NCBI GenBank assembly: GCA_902496115.1 | Contig: CABUZK010000013.1 | Span: 1-40,126 of the forward strand | DNA: 40,126 nucleotides | From: an uncultured Collinsella sp. | Lineage (GTDB): Bacteria > Actinomycetota > Coriobacteriia > Coriobacteriales > Coriobacteriaceae | Reading direction: 5' to 3' | Shown: in pieces, positions 14,964-23,203 of the stretch | Layout of the letters: each line of letters begins with the position of its first letter | How positions within the stretch are numbered: position 1 is the stretch's first letter | Position numbers and translations under genes: made by a program | Notes under the pieces: generated by a model | Database searches by the model: none | Told to the model about the DNA's origin: nothing | The model's input: the letters and a program-made list of their open reading frames with translations, nothing else

Positions 14964-16565
14964 GTGTCTGCAGCCATCAAACCCTTCAGCGACGAGTTCG
15001 AAGAATATGGTCGCGATGAATCTCGCACATCGGGCGAGGCGTCGAGTATCTCGTTTCCGACAACGGAGGACGAGGCCCGTGCCATTCTGCGAAAGCTCCA
15101 TGCCGAGCATGTTCCGATAACGGTCCAGGGTGCTCGGACCGGTCTGGCTGCCGGTGCCGTGCCCCACGGCGGACATATCCTCAACACTTCTCGTATGAAT
15201 CGCTACCTGGGTCTTCGCCGCGACGAGCAGGGCCGTTTTCTGCTGCGCGTGGAGCCGGGGGTCGTGCTTTCGGAGTTGCGCAAGCAGCTGGGTAAGAAGG
15301 CATTGCCGACCGCTGGCTGGGATCAGGTATCGCTTGAGGCCTATGAGGAGTTCCAGACAGCTCCCGAGCAGTTCTTCCCCACCGATCCCACCGAGGCATC
15401 TGCCTGCCTGGGTGGCATGGCGGCGTGCAATGCCTCCGGTGCCCGCAGCTATGCCTATGGCCCCATGCGCCCGCACGTTACGGGGCTTCACGTGGCATTG
15501 GCGGACGGCGACCTGCTCGAGCTTCATCGAGGTCGGGCACACGCTGACGCACGCTACTTGTCGCTCGTGACGGCAGGGGGCCGCGCGCTCGAGCTGGATC
15601 TTCCCGGCTATACCATGCCCAAGACCAAAAACGCGTCGGGTTATTTCGTTTCGGACGACATGGACGCCATCGATCTTTTTATCGGTGCATGCGGCACACT
15701 CGGCGTCATTACCGAGCTCGAGATCGCCCTGCAGGCGGCACCTTCGGTCGTATGGGGCGTGAGCTGCTTCTTCGACAGCGAGGACAAGGCGGTGTCCTTT
15801 ACCGATTCCGTGCGCCCCGTGCTGTCCCATGCCGCCGCTATCGAGTATTTCGATGCTGGCGCCTTGGATATCCTTCGCCGCCAGCGTGAGCAGTCGACTG
15901 CGTTTGCCTCGCTGCCAGCGCTCGACGATGAGGCAAAGGTCTGTGTCTATGTGGAGCTCGACTGCGACGACGAGGCGCAGGCGACCGAGGAGTTGTACCA
16001 CTTGGGATGGGTTTTGGAGCTTGCGGGTGGCCGCGACGACGCGACCTGGGTTGCGCGCACCGAGGTCGATCGCGAATGCCAGCGGTTCTTCCGCCACGCC
16101 GTCCCCGAGAGCGTCAACATGCTCATCGACGAGCGTCGTCGCACCGACCCCACCATTACCAAGCTGGGGTCTGATATGTCGGTGCCCAACGCGCGCCTGG
16201 CCGATGTCGTAGCCCTCTATCGCCGCACGCTGGCCGAAAGCGGGCTTGAGTCTGCCGCCTGGGGACATATCGGCAACAACCACCTGCATGTGAATATCCT
16301 GCCGCGCGATGCGCGGGACTACCGTTGCGGTGGCGAGCTGTTTGCCCGGTGGGCTGCGGAGGTAACGGCAATGGGTGGTGCCGTCTCTGCCGAGCACGGC
16401 GTCGGCAAGATCAAAGCGGGTTTTTTGGAGACGATGTACGGACACGAGGCCATGGTCGAATCGGCTCGGCTCAAGCTGCAGCTCGATCCTGCCGGTCAGC
16501 TGGGCCGTGGCAACCTGTTTTCGGAGAAGCTCTTGGATGAACTCGTCCAGAAAGGGGGCGCGTGA
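14964..16565 (+). CDS. FAD-linked dehydrogenase, probable (D-)lactate dehydrogenase of an Ldh-EtfAB complex
   Basis: 533 residues. The N-terminal PCMH-type FAD domain has VQGARTGLAAGAVPHGG, FPTDPTEASACLGGMAACN and GTLGVITELEI. The C-terminal FAD-oxidase domain has WGHIGNNHLHVNILP and the conserved AEHGVGKIKAGFL. This is the GlcD/D-lactate dehydrogenase family. There is no Fe-S (GlcF) domain; its electron partners are the two ETF subunits encoded next, with a four-base GTGA overlap to etfB. Ldh-EtfAB complexes oxidise lactate with NAD while confurcating ferredoxin electrons, as characterised in Acetobacterium woodii (LctBCD). GTG 14964 is five bases after AGGGGGAG. The lactate stereoisomer, or glycolate, cannot be told from sequence. 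Confidence 0.85.
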   Translation: MSAAIKPFSDEFEEYGRDESRTSGEASSISFPTTEDEARAILRKLHAEHVPITVQGARTGLAAGAVPHGGHILNTSRMNRYLGLRRDEQGRFLLRVEPGVVLSELRKQLGKKALPTAGWDQVSLEAYEEFQTAPEQFFPTDPTEASACLGGMAACNASGARSYAYGPMRPHVTGLHVALADGDLLELHRGRAHADARYLSLVTAGGRALELDLPGYTMPKTKNASGYFVSDDMDAIDLFIGACGTLGVITELEIALQAAPSVVWGVSCFFDSEDKAVSFTDSVRPVLSHAAAIEYFDAGALDILRRQREQSTAFASLPALDDEAKVCVYVELDCDDEAQATEELYHLGWVLELAGGRDDATWVARTEVDRECQRFFRHAVPESVNMLIDERRRTDPTITKLGSDMSVPNARLADVVALYRRTLAESGLESAAWGHIGNNHLHVNILPRDARDYRCGGELFARWAAEVTAMGGAVSAEHGVGKIKAGFLETMYGHEAMVESARLKLQLDPAGQLGRGNLFSEKLLDELVQKGGA

Positions 16566-16567
16566 AG

Positions 16568-17383
16568 ATGAGCGATTTCCATATGGTGGTGTGCGTCAAG
16601 GCGGTGCCGGGAAGCACCGAGGTCAAGATGGACCCCAAAACCAATACCATCGTGCGTGATGGCAGGCAGGCGGTCATTAATCCCTTCGATGCAAGTGCTC
16701 TCGAATGCGCGCTGGCGCTCAAGGACGACTTTATCGGCTTTGGCATGGATGTACGCGTGACGGTGGTGTCGATGGGTATCCCTGCAACCGAATCGCTGCT
16801 GCGCGACTGCATTGCCCGCGGTGCCGACGATGCATTGCTGCTCACTGACCGTGCTTTTGCGGGCGCGGACACGTTGGCGACCACCTATGCTCTCAAATGC
16901 GGCATCGAGGCGCTCGACGAGGACTTCGACCTGCTCATCTGCGGCAAGATGGCGGTGGATGGCGATACTGCCCAGATTGGCCCCGAGCTGGCCGGCGCCT
17001 TCGAGATTCCCTGCGTGACCGATGTGAGCTGCGTGCAGAGCGCGGGCTTTACGACGTGCGGCTCGCTGGCGCTTGTCCACGGCTGTGACGCCGGCGAGGA
17101 GACGGTCTATCTGGAGATGCCGTGCGCGATGACGACCGCCAAGGAGATCGGCCAGTTGCGCATGCCGAGCATTGCCGGCATACGCGCGGCCGAAGATGCG
17201 GACGTGCGGGTGGTCTGTGCTGCCGATGTGCATGCCGACCCCTCGCGTTGCGGCCTTACCGGATCGCCGACGCAGGTCGTGCGCTCGTTTGTGCCCGACC
17301 GTGACCAAACGTGTGAGGCCATCGAGGGCACGCCGGTCGAGCAGGCGGCAAAGCTTGCCAAGATTATCGAGGGGATGGCGTAG
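16568..17383 (+). CDS. etfB: Electron transfer flavoprotein beta subunit
   Basis: 271 residues of the EtfB/FixA family: MVVCVKAVPGSTEVKMD, RDGRQAVINPFD, and the ETF signature segment KMAVDGDTAQIGPELAG. The protein binds flavin or AMP at the interface with EtfA and would pass electrons between the lactate dehydrogenase, NAD and ferredoxin. ATG 16568 is nine bases behind AAGGGGG (16552-16558). A GTG at 16562 overlaps the dehydrogenase stop and is a possible start, giving two more residues. EtfA follows immediately (TAG then ATG), so the three genes are one operon. A bifurcating ETF is inferred from the partner genes. Confidence 0.9.
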   Translation: MSDFHMVVCVKAVPGSTEVKMDPKTNTIVRDGRQAVINPFDASALECALALKDDFIGFGMDVRVTVVSMGIPATESLLRDCIARGADDALLLTDRAFAGADTLATTYALKCGIEALDEDFDLLICGKMAVDGDTAQIGPELAGAFEIPCVTDVSCVQSAGFTTCGSLALVHGCDAGEETVYLEMPCAMTTAKEIGQLRMPSIAGIRAAEDADVRVVCAADVHADPSRCGLTGSPTQVVRSFVPDRDQTCEAIEGTPVEQAAKLAKIIEGMA

Positions 17384-18589
17384 ATGAGCGGACTGATTAT
17401 CGATAGCGAAGCCTGTATCGGCTGCGGTCGCTGCGTTCGCGCCTGTGCCTCGGGCGGCATCGTAGTGGAAGGCGAGCGGCCCAACCGTTGCGCCCGCGTA
17501 ACCGACGGCTGCATCCTATGCGGTGGGTGTGTCGACGCCTGCCCCGTCAATGCCATTTCGATCGAGCGCGACGAGGCCGCCGGCGCGGTTGACCTCGATG
17601 CATATCGAGACATATGGGTATTCGTGCAGACCGACGATCACGATGTCGTGGCTCCGGTGGCCTACGAGCTCATGGGTAAGGGGCGCGAGCTTGCCGATGC
17701 TCGCGGTTGCCGTCTGGTGGCATTGGCCGGCATGGGCCCCGAGGGCTCGCTTGAGGACCTGGAGCATCTGGTCTGCGCCGGTGCCGACGAGGTCGTGGTC
17801 TGCCGCGACGAGCGACTGCGCCAAAACGATGCGGAGATCTATGCTCGTCTCATCTGCGATTTGGTGGCCGAGCGCAGACCCGAGGCCATTCTGTACGGCG
17901 CGACCGCCTTTGGTCGTGAGCTGGCGCCCGGTGTGGCCGTACGCTTGCAGACGGGCCTTACGGCCGACTGTACGGTGCTTTCGATGGATACGGAGACGGG
18001 TCTGCTGCAGCAGACCCGCCCGGCGTTTGGCGGCAACTTGATGGCCACCATTATCTGCCCCAATCATCGTCCCCAGATGGCAACGGTGCGTCCCGGCATC
18101 TTTGGGGTACCCGAGTTTGATTACAGCCGCTCTGGCACGATTACCCAGGTATCGCTTGCGGATGATGCTAAGGTCCGCGTCGAGATCTCGATTTCCGCCG
18201 AGGAGTGGGGGCAGCAGGCATCAATTGCCGATGCCGAGCGCCTGGTCGTGGTGGGCCGCGGCATTGGCTCCAAGAAGAATCTGCCCCTGATGCGAAAGCT
18301 CGCCGATGCCTTGGGTGCCGAGCTCGGCTGCACGCGACCCGTCGTGGAGGCGGGCTGGCTGGAGTATCGCCACCAGATTGGCCAGACGGGCGTGTCGGTT
18401 TCACCCAAGCTCCTCGTGAGCATTGGTGTCTCGGGTGCCATCCAGCATCTTGCCGGCATCGGTGGGGCGGAGTGCATCATCGCCGTCAACGAAGACCCGG
18501 ATGCTCCCATCTTTGGCGTCGCCCAGTACAAGGTCGTCGGCGACGCCGTCGAGGTCGTTGAGGAGCTGCTGGCCCAGCTTGAGTGCTAG
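17384..18589 (+). CDS. etfA: Electron transfer flavoprotein alpha subunit with two N-terminal [4Fe-4S] motifs
   Basis: 401 residues, longer than a standard EtfA (about 310-330) because of an N-terminal ferredoxin domain. It has CIGCGRCVRAC (Cys11, 14, 17, 21) and CILCGGCVDACP (Cys43, 46, 49, 53). The ETF alpha fold follows, ending in the FAD-binding region with GRGIGSKKNLPL, GVSGAIQHLAGI and NEDPDAPIFGVAQY. The ferredoxin domain is what links such ETFs to electron confurcation in lactate and acyl-CoA dehydrogenase complexes. ATG 17384 touches the EtfB stop, with GAGGGG upstream. The stop overlaps, in opposite orientation, the stop of the next gene (shared CTAG), so there is no room for a terminator between them. 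Confidence 0.9.
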   Translation: MSGLIIDSEACIGCGRCVRACASGGIVVEGERPNRCARVTDGCILCGGCVDACPVNAISIERDEAAGAVDLDAYRDIWVFVQTDDHDVVAPVAYELMGKGRELADARGCRLVALAGMGPEGSLEDLEHLVCAGADEVVVCRDERLRQNDAEIYARLICDLVAERRPEAILYGATAFGRELAPGVAVRLQTGLTADCTVLSMDTETGLLQQTRPAFGGNLMATIICPNHRPQMATVRPGIFGVPEFDYSRSGTITQVSLADDAKVRVEISISAEEWGQQASIADAERLVVVGRGIGSKKNLPLMRKLADALGAELGCTRPVVEAGWLEYRHQIGQTGVSVSPKLLVSIGVSGAIQHLAGIGGAECIIAVNEDPDAPIFGVAQYKVVGDAVEVVEELLAQLEC

Positions 18590-19398
18590 GCACTTGCCAG
18601 CCAGCTGCGCAGCTCGTCCTTTAGGCGCTCCCAGGTCGCTTGCGTGGCGGGATCGGTGAAGGGGCGCGTGATACCAAAGGGCGCGTCGAGCAGGCGGTAG
18701 ATATCGCCCCGCTTGCGCGCCAGCGCGCGGCTTGCCGGATAGACGAGCTCAAACATAAAGCAGATAAGCCCCACCAAGTAGTCCGCGGGCTCATCGCGCT
18801 CATCGCGCGTGACGCAGCGGTGCTCGTCAAAGGCAGCCAGCGTCGGTGCTGAGAAGTGGCTGGCAAGAAGCACGTCCTCATCCACTTTGAGGATGGTGTC
18901 GACGGTGCTGTCGGCGATGGTGCGCATAATGTCGACCTTGTCGCCATCGCGCACAATATCGCAGAAGCGCCGCGTGCGCTCGTCGAGCTGCGCGGGTAGA
19001 CGGAAATCGCTGTGATAGGCAATGCTTGCGCGAATCAACTCGTCTTCTACCGGATCGTCGATAAAGTCGCGGATACTTGTTGTCGCGGGCGCGTCTGCAG
19101 GGTTTTCGCCAAAGAGAACCTCGACGCCCAACGCCGCATGGCTCATGCTCTCGGCATCCTTAAACGTGTCCCAGCGTCGCAGCTGCTCAAAGCGGCCCAT
19201 ATCGTGCAGCAGGCCGCAAAGCCACGCTAGGTCAATGTCCTGAGGTGACCAGCCCTGTTCGCATGCCACGGCATCGCATGCCTCGGCAACGTGGTACGTA
19301 TGCTCGATTTTGAGCGCGATACGCGGATTGGCGGCATCGTAGGCATCGGTGTAGGTCTTGAAGGCCGCGGCAGTCCGCGTTCGATCGATAGCTGTCAT
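18586..19398 (-). CDS. HD-domain phosphohydrolase
   Basis: 270 residues with an HD-type metal site: H33/H36 in EHTYH, the HD pair in GLLHDMGRF (His65, Asp66), a later histidine in SIAYHSDF, and a final Asp in IVRDGDKVDI. HD proteins of this group are metal-dependent phosphohydrolases, often acting on nucleotides or signalling nucleotides. There is no adjoining RelA or cyclase domain, so the substrate is unknown. ATG 19398 has AGGAAG upstream. It converges with etfA with a four-base stop overlap. Beyond its start is the AzlCD unit on the other strand. Confidence 0.8.
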   Translation of the reverse strand: MTAIDRTRTAAAFKTYTDAYDAANPRIALKIEHTYHVAEACDAVACEQGWSPQDIDLAWLCGLLHDMGRFEQLRRWDTFKDAESMSHAALGVEVLFGENPADAPATTSIRDFIDDPVEDELIRASIAYHSDFRLPAQLDERTRRFCDIVRDGDKVDIMRTIADSTVDTILKVDEDVLLASHFSAPTLAAFDEHRCVTRDERDEPADYLVGLICFMFELVYPASRALARKRGDIYRLLDAPFGITRPFTDPATQATWERLKDELRSWLASA

Positions 19399-19535
19399 AA
19401 TGACTTCCTAAAAAGTTGTGTCTTTCTGTGTCTTTCGATCCGGTGGCAATTGTAGGTGAACTCGGTTGCCATCGGGCGATGGTTCTGCCGCGTCGTTGAA
19501 TGCGGCTCGGAAATCTTGTCGGGACGAGGAACGCT

Positions 19536-20228
19536 ATGGTGCTCAAAATCGTTAAAACCGTCTGGCCGGTGATGCTTACCTATGTTGCGATAGCCGCGCC
19601 GTGCGGAATGATTATGGCGCAGACGGGAATGGAACCCTGGATGGTTTTTGCCCTGAGCAGCACGTTCGTGACGGGCAGCGGGCAGTTTATGATCTGTAAT
19701 CTGTGGCTAGCAGGCGTGCCTGCGGCGTCGATCGTCGCGAGCGTCGCCGCAATCTCCTCGCGCTTTGCGCTTTACTCGGCATCGATCGCACCGCATTTGA
19801 GGGGTGCTTCGAAGCGTCAGACGCTGGCTGTTGCCGCGACACTTACCGAGGAGGCATACGGCATCTCGCTTGCCAAGTTGGTTAAAGGGGAGGATTGGGG
19901 TCCGCTCGAGTCCTTTGTGCTCAACGTGATCCTCATCGCAACATGGGGCGTTTCGTGTACGACGGGCGCCATCGTCGGCGCCGTTGTCGATGTTCCCACC
20001 GCTATTGCGGGTTTTGTCTGCACATCGCTCTTTATCTGCCTACTCTTTTCGCAGCGACTGTCGCGCGGTAATGTCGTAGCTGCCGGTTTGGCTGCGGTGT
20101 CCGTCGCCATATGCAAGTTCTTGGGGTGGACGAATATCGCCGTGCCGGCAAGTGTGCTCGTCGGCGTTGTCACGGCACTCGCGTGCGATGTCCTCGCCGA
20201 GGGAAGGGGCGCTCGCGATGCCCGTTAA
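19536..20228 (+). CDS. azlC: Branched-chain amino acid exporter, large subunit AzlC
   Basis: 230 residues, multi-membrane-spanning. The family motifs are visible: IAAPCGMIMAQTGMEPWM, TFVTGSGQFM, SRFALYSASIAPHL and TLTEEAYGIS. AzlC pairs with the small AzlD to export branched-chain amino acids (LIV-E family). ATG 19536 follows a GAGGAA site by five bases; an upstream in-frame ATG at 19500 has no such site. The azlD start overlaps its stop, so the two subunits are translated together. Confidence 0.9.
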   Translation: MVLKIVKTVWPVMLTYVAIAAPCGMIMAQTGMEPWMVFALSSTFVTGSGQFMICNLWLAGVPAASIVASVAAISSRFALYSASIAPHLRGASKRQTLAVAATLTEEAYGISLAKLVKGEDWGPLESFVLNVILIATWGVSCTTGAIVGAVVDVPTAIAGFVCTSLFICLLFSQRLSRGNVVAAGLAAVSVAICKFLGWTNIAVPASVLVGVVTALACDVLAEGRGARDAR

Positions 20229-20541
20229 TGAGTTTTTGGTCCTATGGCTATCGTCATGGGCGGCCATCGCGTTTTTCCGCATTGCCCCGGCGTTTGCCTT
20301 GCGCGGGAGAACGCTGTCGCCCCGCGTTACCGAGGCCTTGGGTTATATTCCGTCTGCCGCCTTTGCGGCGCTGGTCGCCAACGATTTGATAAGCCCTGGC
20401 GCTTTCGACGCCGGCTTGTGGCAGGGCTTGATTCCCTGGATTGCGGCCGCCGGTGTCGTAGCGGTGGCAATCAAGACAAAGTCGATGTTGTGGTGCTGCG
20501 TCTCGGGCATCGTGTTCTATATCGTTTTGAGCTTCATATAA
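20218..20541 (+). CDS. azlD: Branched-chain amino acid exporter, small subunit AzlD
   Basis: 107 residues with about four membrane segments: FLVLWLSSWAAIAFFRIAPAF, then ALGYIPSAAFAALVAND, then two C-terminal hydrophobic helices. This is the AzlD family (branched-chain amino acid transport), paired with AzlC. ATG 20218 overlaps the azlC stop by 11 nt and has AAGGGG eight bases upstream. The residue pattern and size are typical. Its import counterpart, the liv ABC transporter, is about 12 kb away in this window. Confidence 0.9.
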   Translation: MPVNEFLVLWLSSWAAIAFFRIAPAFALRGRTLSPRVTEALGYIPSAAFAALVANDLISPGAFDAGLWQGLIPWIAAAGVVAVAIKTKSMLWCCVSGIVFYIVLSFI

Positions 20542-20610
20542 GAGCGGGGCACGTTTAGCGTCCCGGCACAACGAATCGAATTTCTCACCGAGCCGGTCTG
20601 CTTCTTCTGG

Positions 20611-20616
20611 TACCAT
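20611..20616 (+). promoter_or_regulatory. Possible -10 element of the KdgT gene
   Basis: TACCAT (20611-20616) lies in the 142-nt gap after azlD and would start a transcript about 60 nt before the ATG. There is no clear -35. The GGGGG at 20675-20679 is the ribosome binding site. Nothing else is visible in the gap. Confidence 0.3.
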
Positions 20617-20683
20617 GGTCAAACTTTACTGTAGCAAAGTGTGACGTTGGCTTTTGTTCTGCGTCGGCGGAAATGGGGGTTTC

Positions 20684-21706
20684 ATGGCACAGGAAGCGAC
20701 CGCCAACGAGCAAAAGAAATTCAAAGTCCCGCGTATCCCGGGTGACATCATGATCTACCCGATGATCGTTGGCCTTTTGCTCAATACCTTCTGCCCGCAG
20801 GTCTTTGAGATCGGCGGCTTCTTTACCGCCGCCTGCCGCGGTGGTTCCAACACCATCGTTGCCGCGATCCTGCTGTTTGTGGGTGCCGGCATCAGCTTTA
20901 AGTCCACGCCGGGCGCTATCAAGACCGGCATCGTCGTGCTGATCCCCAAGCTTGTTGTTGCGGCCGCGTTGGGCCTGGGCGTCGCGTACTTCTTTAACGA
21001 TAACCTTTTGGGTCTGAGCTCGGTCTCCATCATCGGCGGCATTACGTTTTGCAACATGGCGCTCTACACGGGCATCATGGGCGAGTTCGGCGACGAGTCC
21101 GAGCAGGGCGCCGTCGGTATCCTGTTCTTTACGGCCGGCCCCGCCGTCACGATGATCATCCTGGGCGTTTCGGGTCTTGCTAACATCCCGCTGGGTACCA
21201 TCGTCGGCTCCATCCTGCCGCTTGTCATCGGTATAGTTCTGGGCGACCTCTTCCCGTTCATCAAGAACCTGCTGGTTCCCGGCACCAACCCTGCAATTGC
21301 CGTTATCGGATTTCAGCTCGGTGCGTCCATGAGTCTTTCGAGCTTTATCACCGGCGGTATTTCCGGCATCTTGCTGGGCCTTATCACGCTGTTTGTCGTC
21401 GGTCCCATCACCTTTGCGTTCGAGCGCCTGTGCGGCGGTAACGGCAAGGCTGCCGTGGCCTGCTCCACCATCGCCGGCACGGCCATGACCACACCGGTTG
21501 CTCTCGCCGAAGTCGCACCGCGCTACGCCGAGCTTGCGCCCACTGCGTACGCTCAGATCGCCACCGCCGTTATCATCACGGCAATCATGGCTCCGATTCT
21601 GACCGGCTGGGTCGACAAGAAGTTCTGTCAGGGTAAGGAAGACCTGTCGCCTGCTGGCGTCGAGGCCATCGAGGAGGCTGTCGCAACCGATATCGACGGT
21701 GAGTAA
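20684..21706 (+). CDS. kdgT: 2-keto-3-deoxygluconate permease
   Basis: 340 residues, ten or so membrane helices. It aligns by eye with the KdgT family: the N-terminal IPGDIMIYPMIVGLLLNTF, a central NMALYTGIMGEFG, GPAVTMIILG, and a C-terminal ATAVIITAIMAPILTGW. KdgT takes up 2-keto-3-deoxygluconate, an intermediate of pectin and uronic acid breakdown, by proton symport. ATG 20684 is preceded by GGGGG; an upstream in-frame TTG is not used because the family starts near here. No other uronate genes adjoin it, so the exact sugar acid is inferred. Confidence 0.85.
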   Translation: MAQEATANEQKKFKVPRIPGDIMIYPMIVGLLLNTFCPQVFEIGGFFTAACRGGSNTIVAAILLFVGAGISFKSTPGAIKTGIVVLIPKLVVAAALGLGVAYFFNDNLLGLSSVSIIGGITFCNMALYTGIMGEFGDESEQGAVGILFFTAGPAVTMIILGVSGLANIPLGTIVGSILPLVIGIVLGDLFPFIKNLLVPGTNPAIAVIGFQLGASMSLSSFITGGISGILLGLITLFVVGPITFAFERLCGGNGKAAVACSTIAGTAMTTPVALAEVAPRYAELAPTAYAQIATAVIITAIMAPILTGWVDKKFCQGKEDLSPAGVEAIEEAVATDIDGE

Positions 21707-21751
21707 CGTCCGTTACCGATAATTGATTTCGGCGTGCAACTCGCGCCGTTT

Positions 21752-21795
21752 GAGCGCCCGAACGAGAGCTGTCTTGCAGTGACGTTCGGGCGCTC
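21752..21795 (+). terminator. Hairpin after KdgT
   Basis: GAGCGCCCGAAC (21752-21763) and GTTCGGGCGCTC (21784-21795) are perfect 12-bp arms with a 20-nt loop. The T-tract after it is weak (TGCTATTATT). It is probably the terminator of the kdgT transcript. Confidence 0.65.
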
Positions 21796-21892
21796 TGCTA
21801 TTATTCCCCTTACCCCTGCGGGTAGGGGTGTTTGTTGCCCAGATTCGAATTGGTCGATTCAGACCACTTGGATATTGAAGGGATGGCGGTTA

Positions 21893-23035
21893 GTGGTTAA
21901 GGCACTCAAGATTGAGATATTCGTGCTATGCATGATTGTTCTTATCGGGCTTGCCGTGCGAAGTCGTCGCTCCTTGTTCTCGAGCACCCAGCAGCTATTG
22001 TTTAGCATGCTTGGCTACACCTCTGCCGCGTACATATTATTCGATATGATCTGGACGCTTTCGGACGGTGTGGACGGCACGTTGGGCATTGCTGCCAACT
22101 GGATTTCCAACGCGGTTTCGTTTTCGCTCTTTGCTATCGCGTGCCTCATTTGGTTTATCTATTCCGAGACAGTGCAGGGCTCACGCCTTTTGACCGCGCG
22201 CTATAGGGTGGCGCTCGTGACGTTGCCAACCGTATTGGTGGTCGTGCTGGCATTTACCAGCTACTGGACGCACACTATGTTCTATATCGATGCACAGGGC
22301 GTATATCGTCGCGGAGCGCTTTATATGATTCAGCCTATCGTTAGCTACTGCTACATCATATATACGTCTTTGCATGCCTTTATTCAGACTCGAAAAGTCG
22401 AAAGTCTGCAAAAGAAGGCCATTTATCGCACCCTCGCCTTTTTTGCGGTTCCCGCTCTGGTGGGCGGTACCTTCCAGGTTTTGTTTTCGGTACCGGGCCT
22501 TTGTGTCGGTATAACGCTGAGCATCCTGCTGCTCTACATCATCTACCAGGAGCAGCTCATCTCGACCGACCCGTTGACTGGCCTCAACAATCGCAACCGT
22601 TTTGAGACCTATATGCTGTCGCTCTTCTCAAATGTGAATCAGGCCGAAGACGTGTATCTGCTTATGATGGACGCCGACGGCTTTAAGCAGATTAACGATC
22701 GCTATGGACATGTGGAGGGCGACCATGCTCTTCAGGTCATATCCGCTGCGCTCAAAGAGGTCTGCTCGGCGTCTGGTGGCTTTATCGCGCGTTATGGCGG
22801 CGATGAGTTCGTGGTGCTTCAAAAGGCGACGGCGGAGCAGGATATCATGCATCTGTGCGCGACAATCAACGACGAGCTCGCGCGCGCCGAGGTTCCGTAT
22901 CTGTTGCGGATGTCCATCGGCTACGCACGGGTTGGTGATGGCGTCGATACCTGGCAAGACTTGCTTCGCGCTGCCGACGCGGAGCTCTACCGCGTCAAGG
23001 CCGAGAAAAAGAAAGCCGGCGTCCAGATACGCTAG
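21893..23035 (+). CDS. Membrane diguanylate cyclase (GGDEF)
   Basis: 380 residues. Six or so membrane helices (about 10-215) form an N-terminal sensor region, then a GGDEF domain begins after STDPLTGLNNRNRF. Active-site features are intact: DADGFKQINDRYGH and RYGGDEFVVL (near residue 302). The RxxD inhibitory site expected five residues before GGDEF is absent (ASGG there), so feedback inhibition by c-di-GMP may be lost. The start is hard to fix: GTG 21893 is the first start just before the hydrophobic region, but its ribosome binding site is poor, and an upstream TTG at 21875 is possible. It probably makes c-di-GMP in response to an unknown signal. Confidence 0.8.
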   Translation: MVKALKIEIFVLCMIVLIGLAVRSRRSLFSSTQQLLFSMLGYTSAAYILFDMIWTLSDGVDGTLGIAANWISNAVSFSLFAIACLIWFIYSETVQGSRLLTARYRVALVTLPTVLVVVLAFTSYWTHTMFYIDAQGVYRRGALYMIQPIVSYCYIIYTSLHAFIQTRKVESLQKKAIYRTLAFFAVPALVGGTFQVLFSVPGLCVGITLSILLLYIIYQEQLISTDPLTGLNNRNRFETYMLSLFSNVNQAEDVYLLMMDADGFKQINDRYGHVEGDHALQVISAALKEVCSASGGFIARYGGDEFVVLQKATAEQDIMHLCATINDELARAEVPYLLRMSIGYARVGDGVDTWQDLLRAADAELYRVKAEKKKAGVQIR

Positions 23036-23036
23036 G

Positions 23037-23076
23037 AAAAGGGGCATACGACCGTGGTGGTTGTGCGCCCCTTTTT
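23037..23076 (+). terminator. Terminator of the GGDEF gene
   Basis: AAAAGGGGCATACGACC (23037-23053) pairs with GGTTGTGCGCCCCTTTT with G-U wobbles, followed by a T-run ending at 23076. It begins directly after the stop codon. Confidence 0.85.
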
Positions 23077-23089
23077 GCGTTGGCAGGGA

Positions 23090-23185
23090 TTAGCAACGGC
23101 TGTCGAAGATGAGCCTCGTCTTTTTCTCGGAACGGGGCAGCTCACCGATGTACTCCATTAAGCTAAAGTATGTGAATCCCCTCTG
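23090..23185 (-). pseudogene. Possible gene remnant or small peptide
   Basis: On the minus strand an open frame of 31 codons ends at a TAA (23092-23090). Its last part, MEYIGELPRSEKKTRLIFDS, looks like the end of a real protein rather than random coding. There is an ATG at 23158, but only a distant GAGGGG lies upstream. It sits between the GGDEF terminator and the EamA gene. It may be the C-terminal scrap of a deleted gene. Confidence 0.2.
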
Positions 23186-23203
23186 CTAAATAAGGGCAGT
23201 TCA

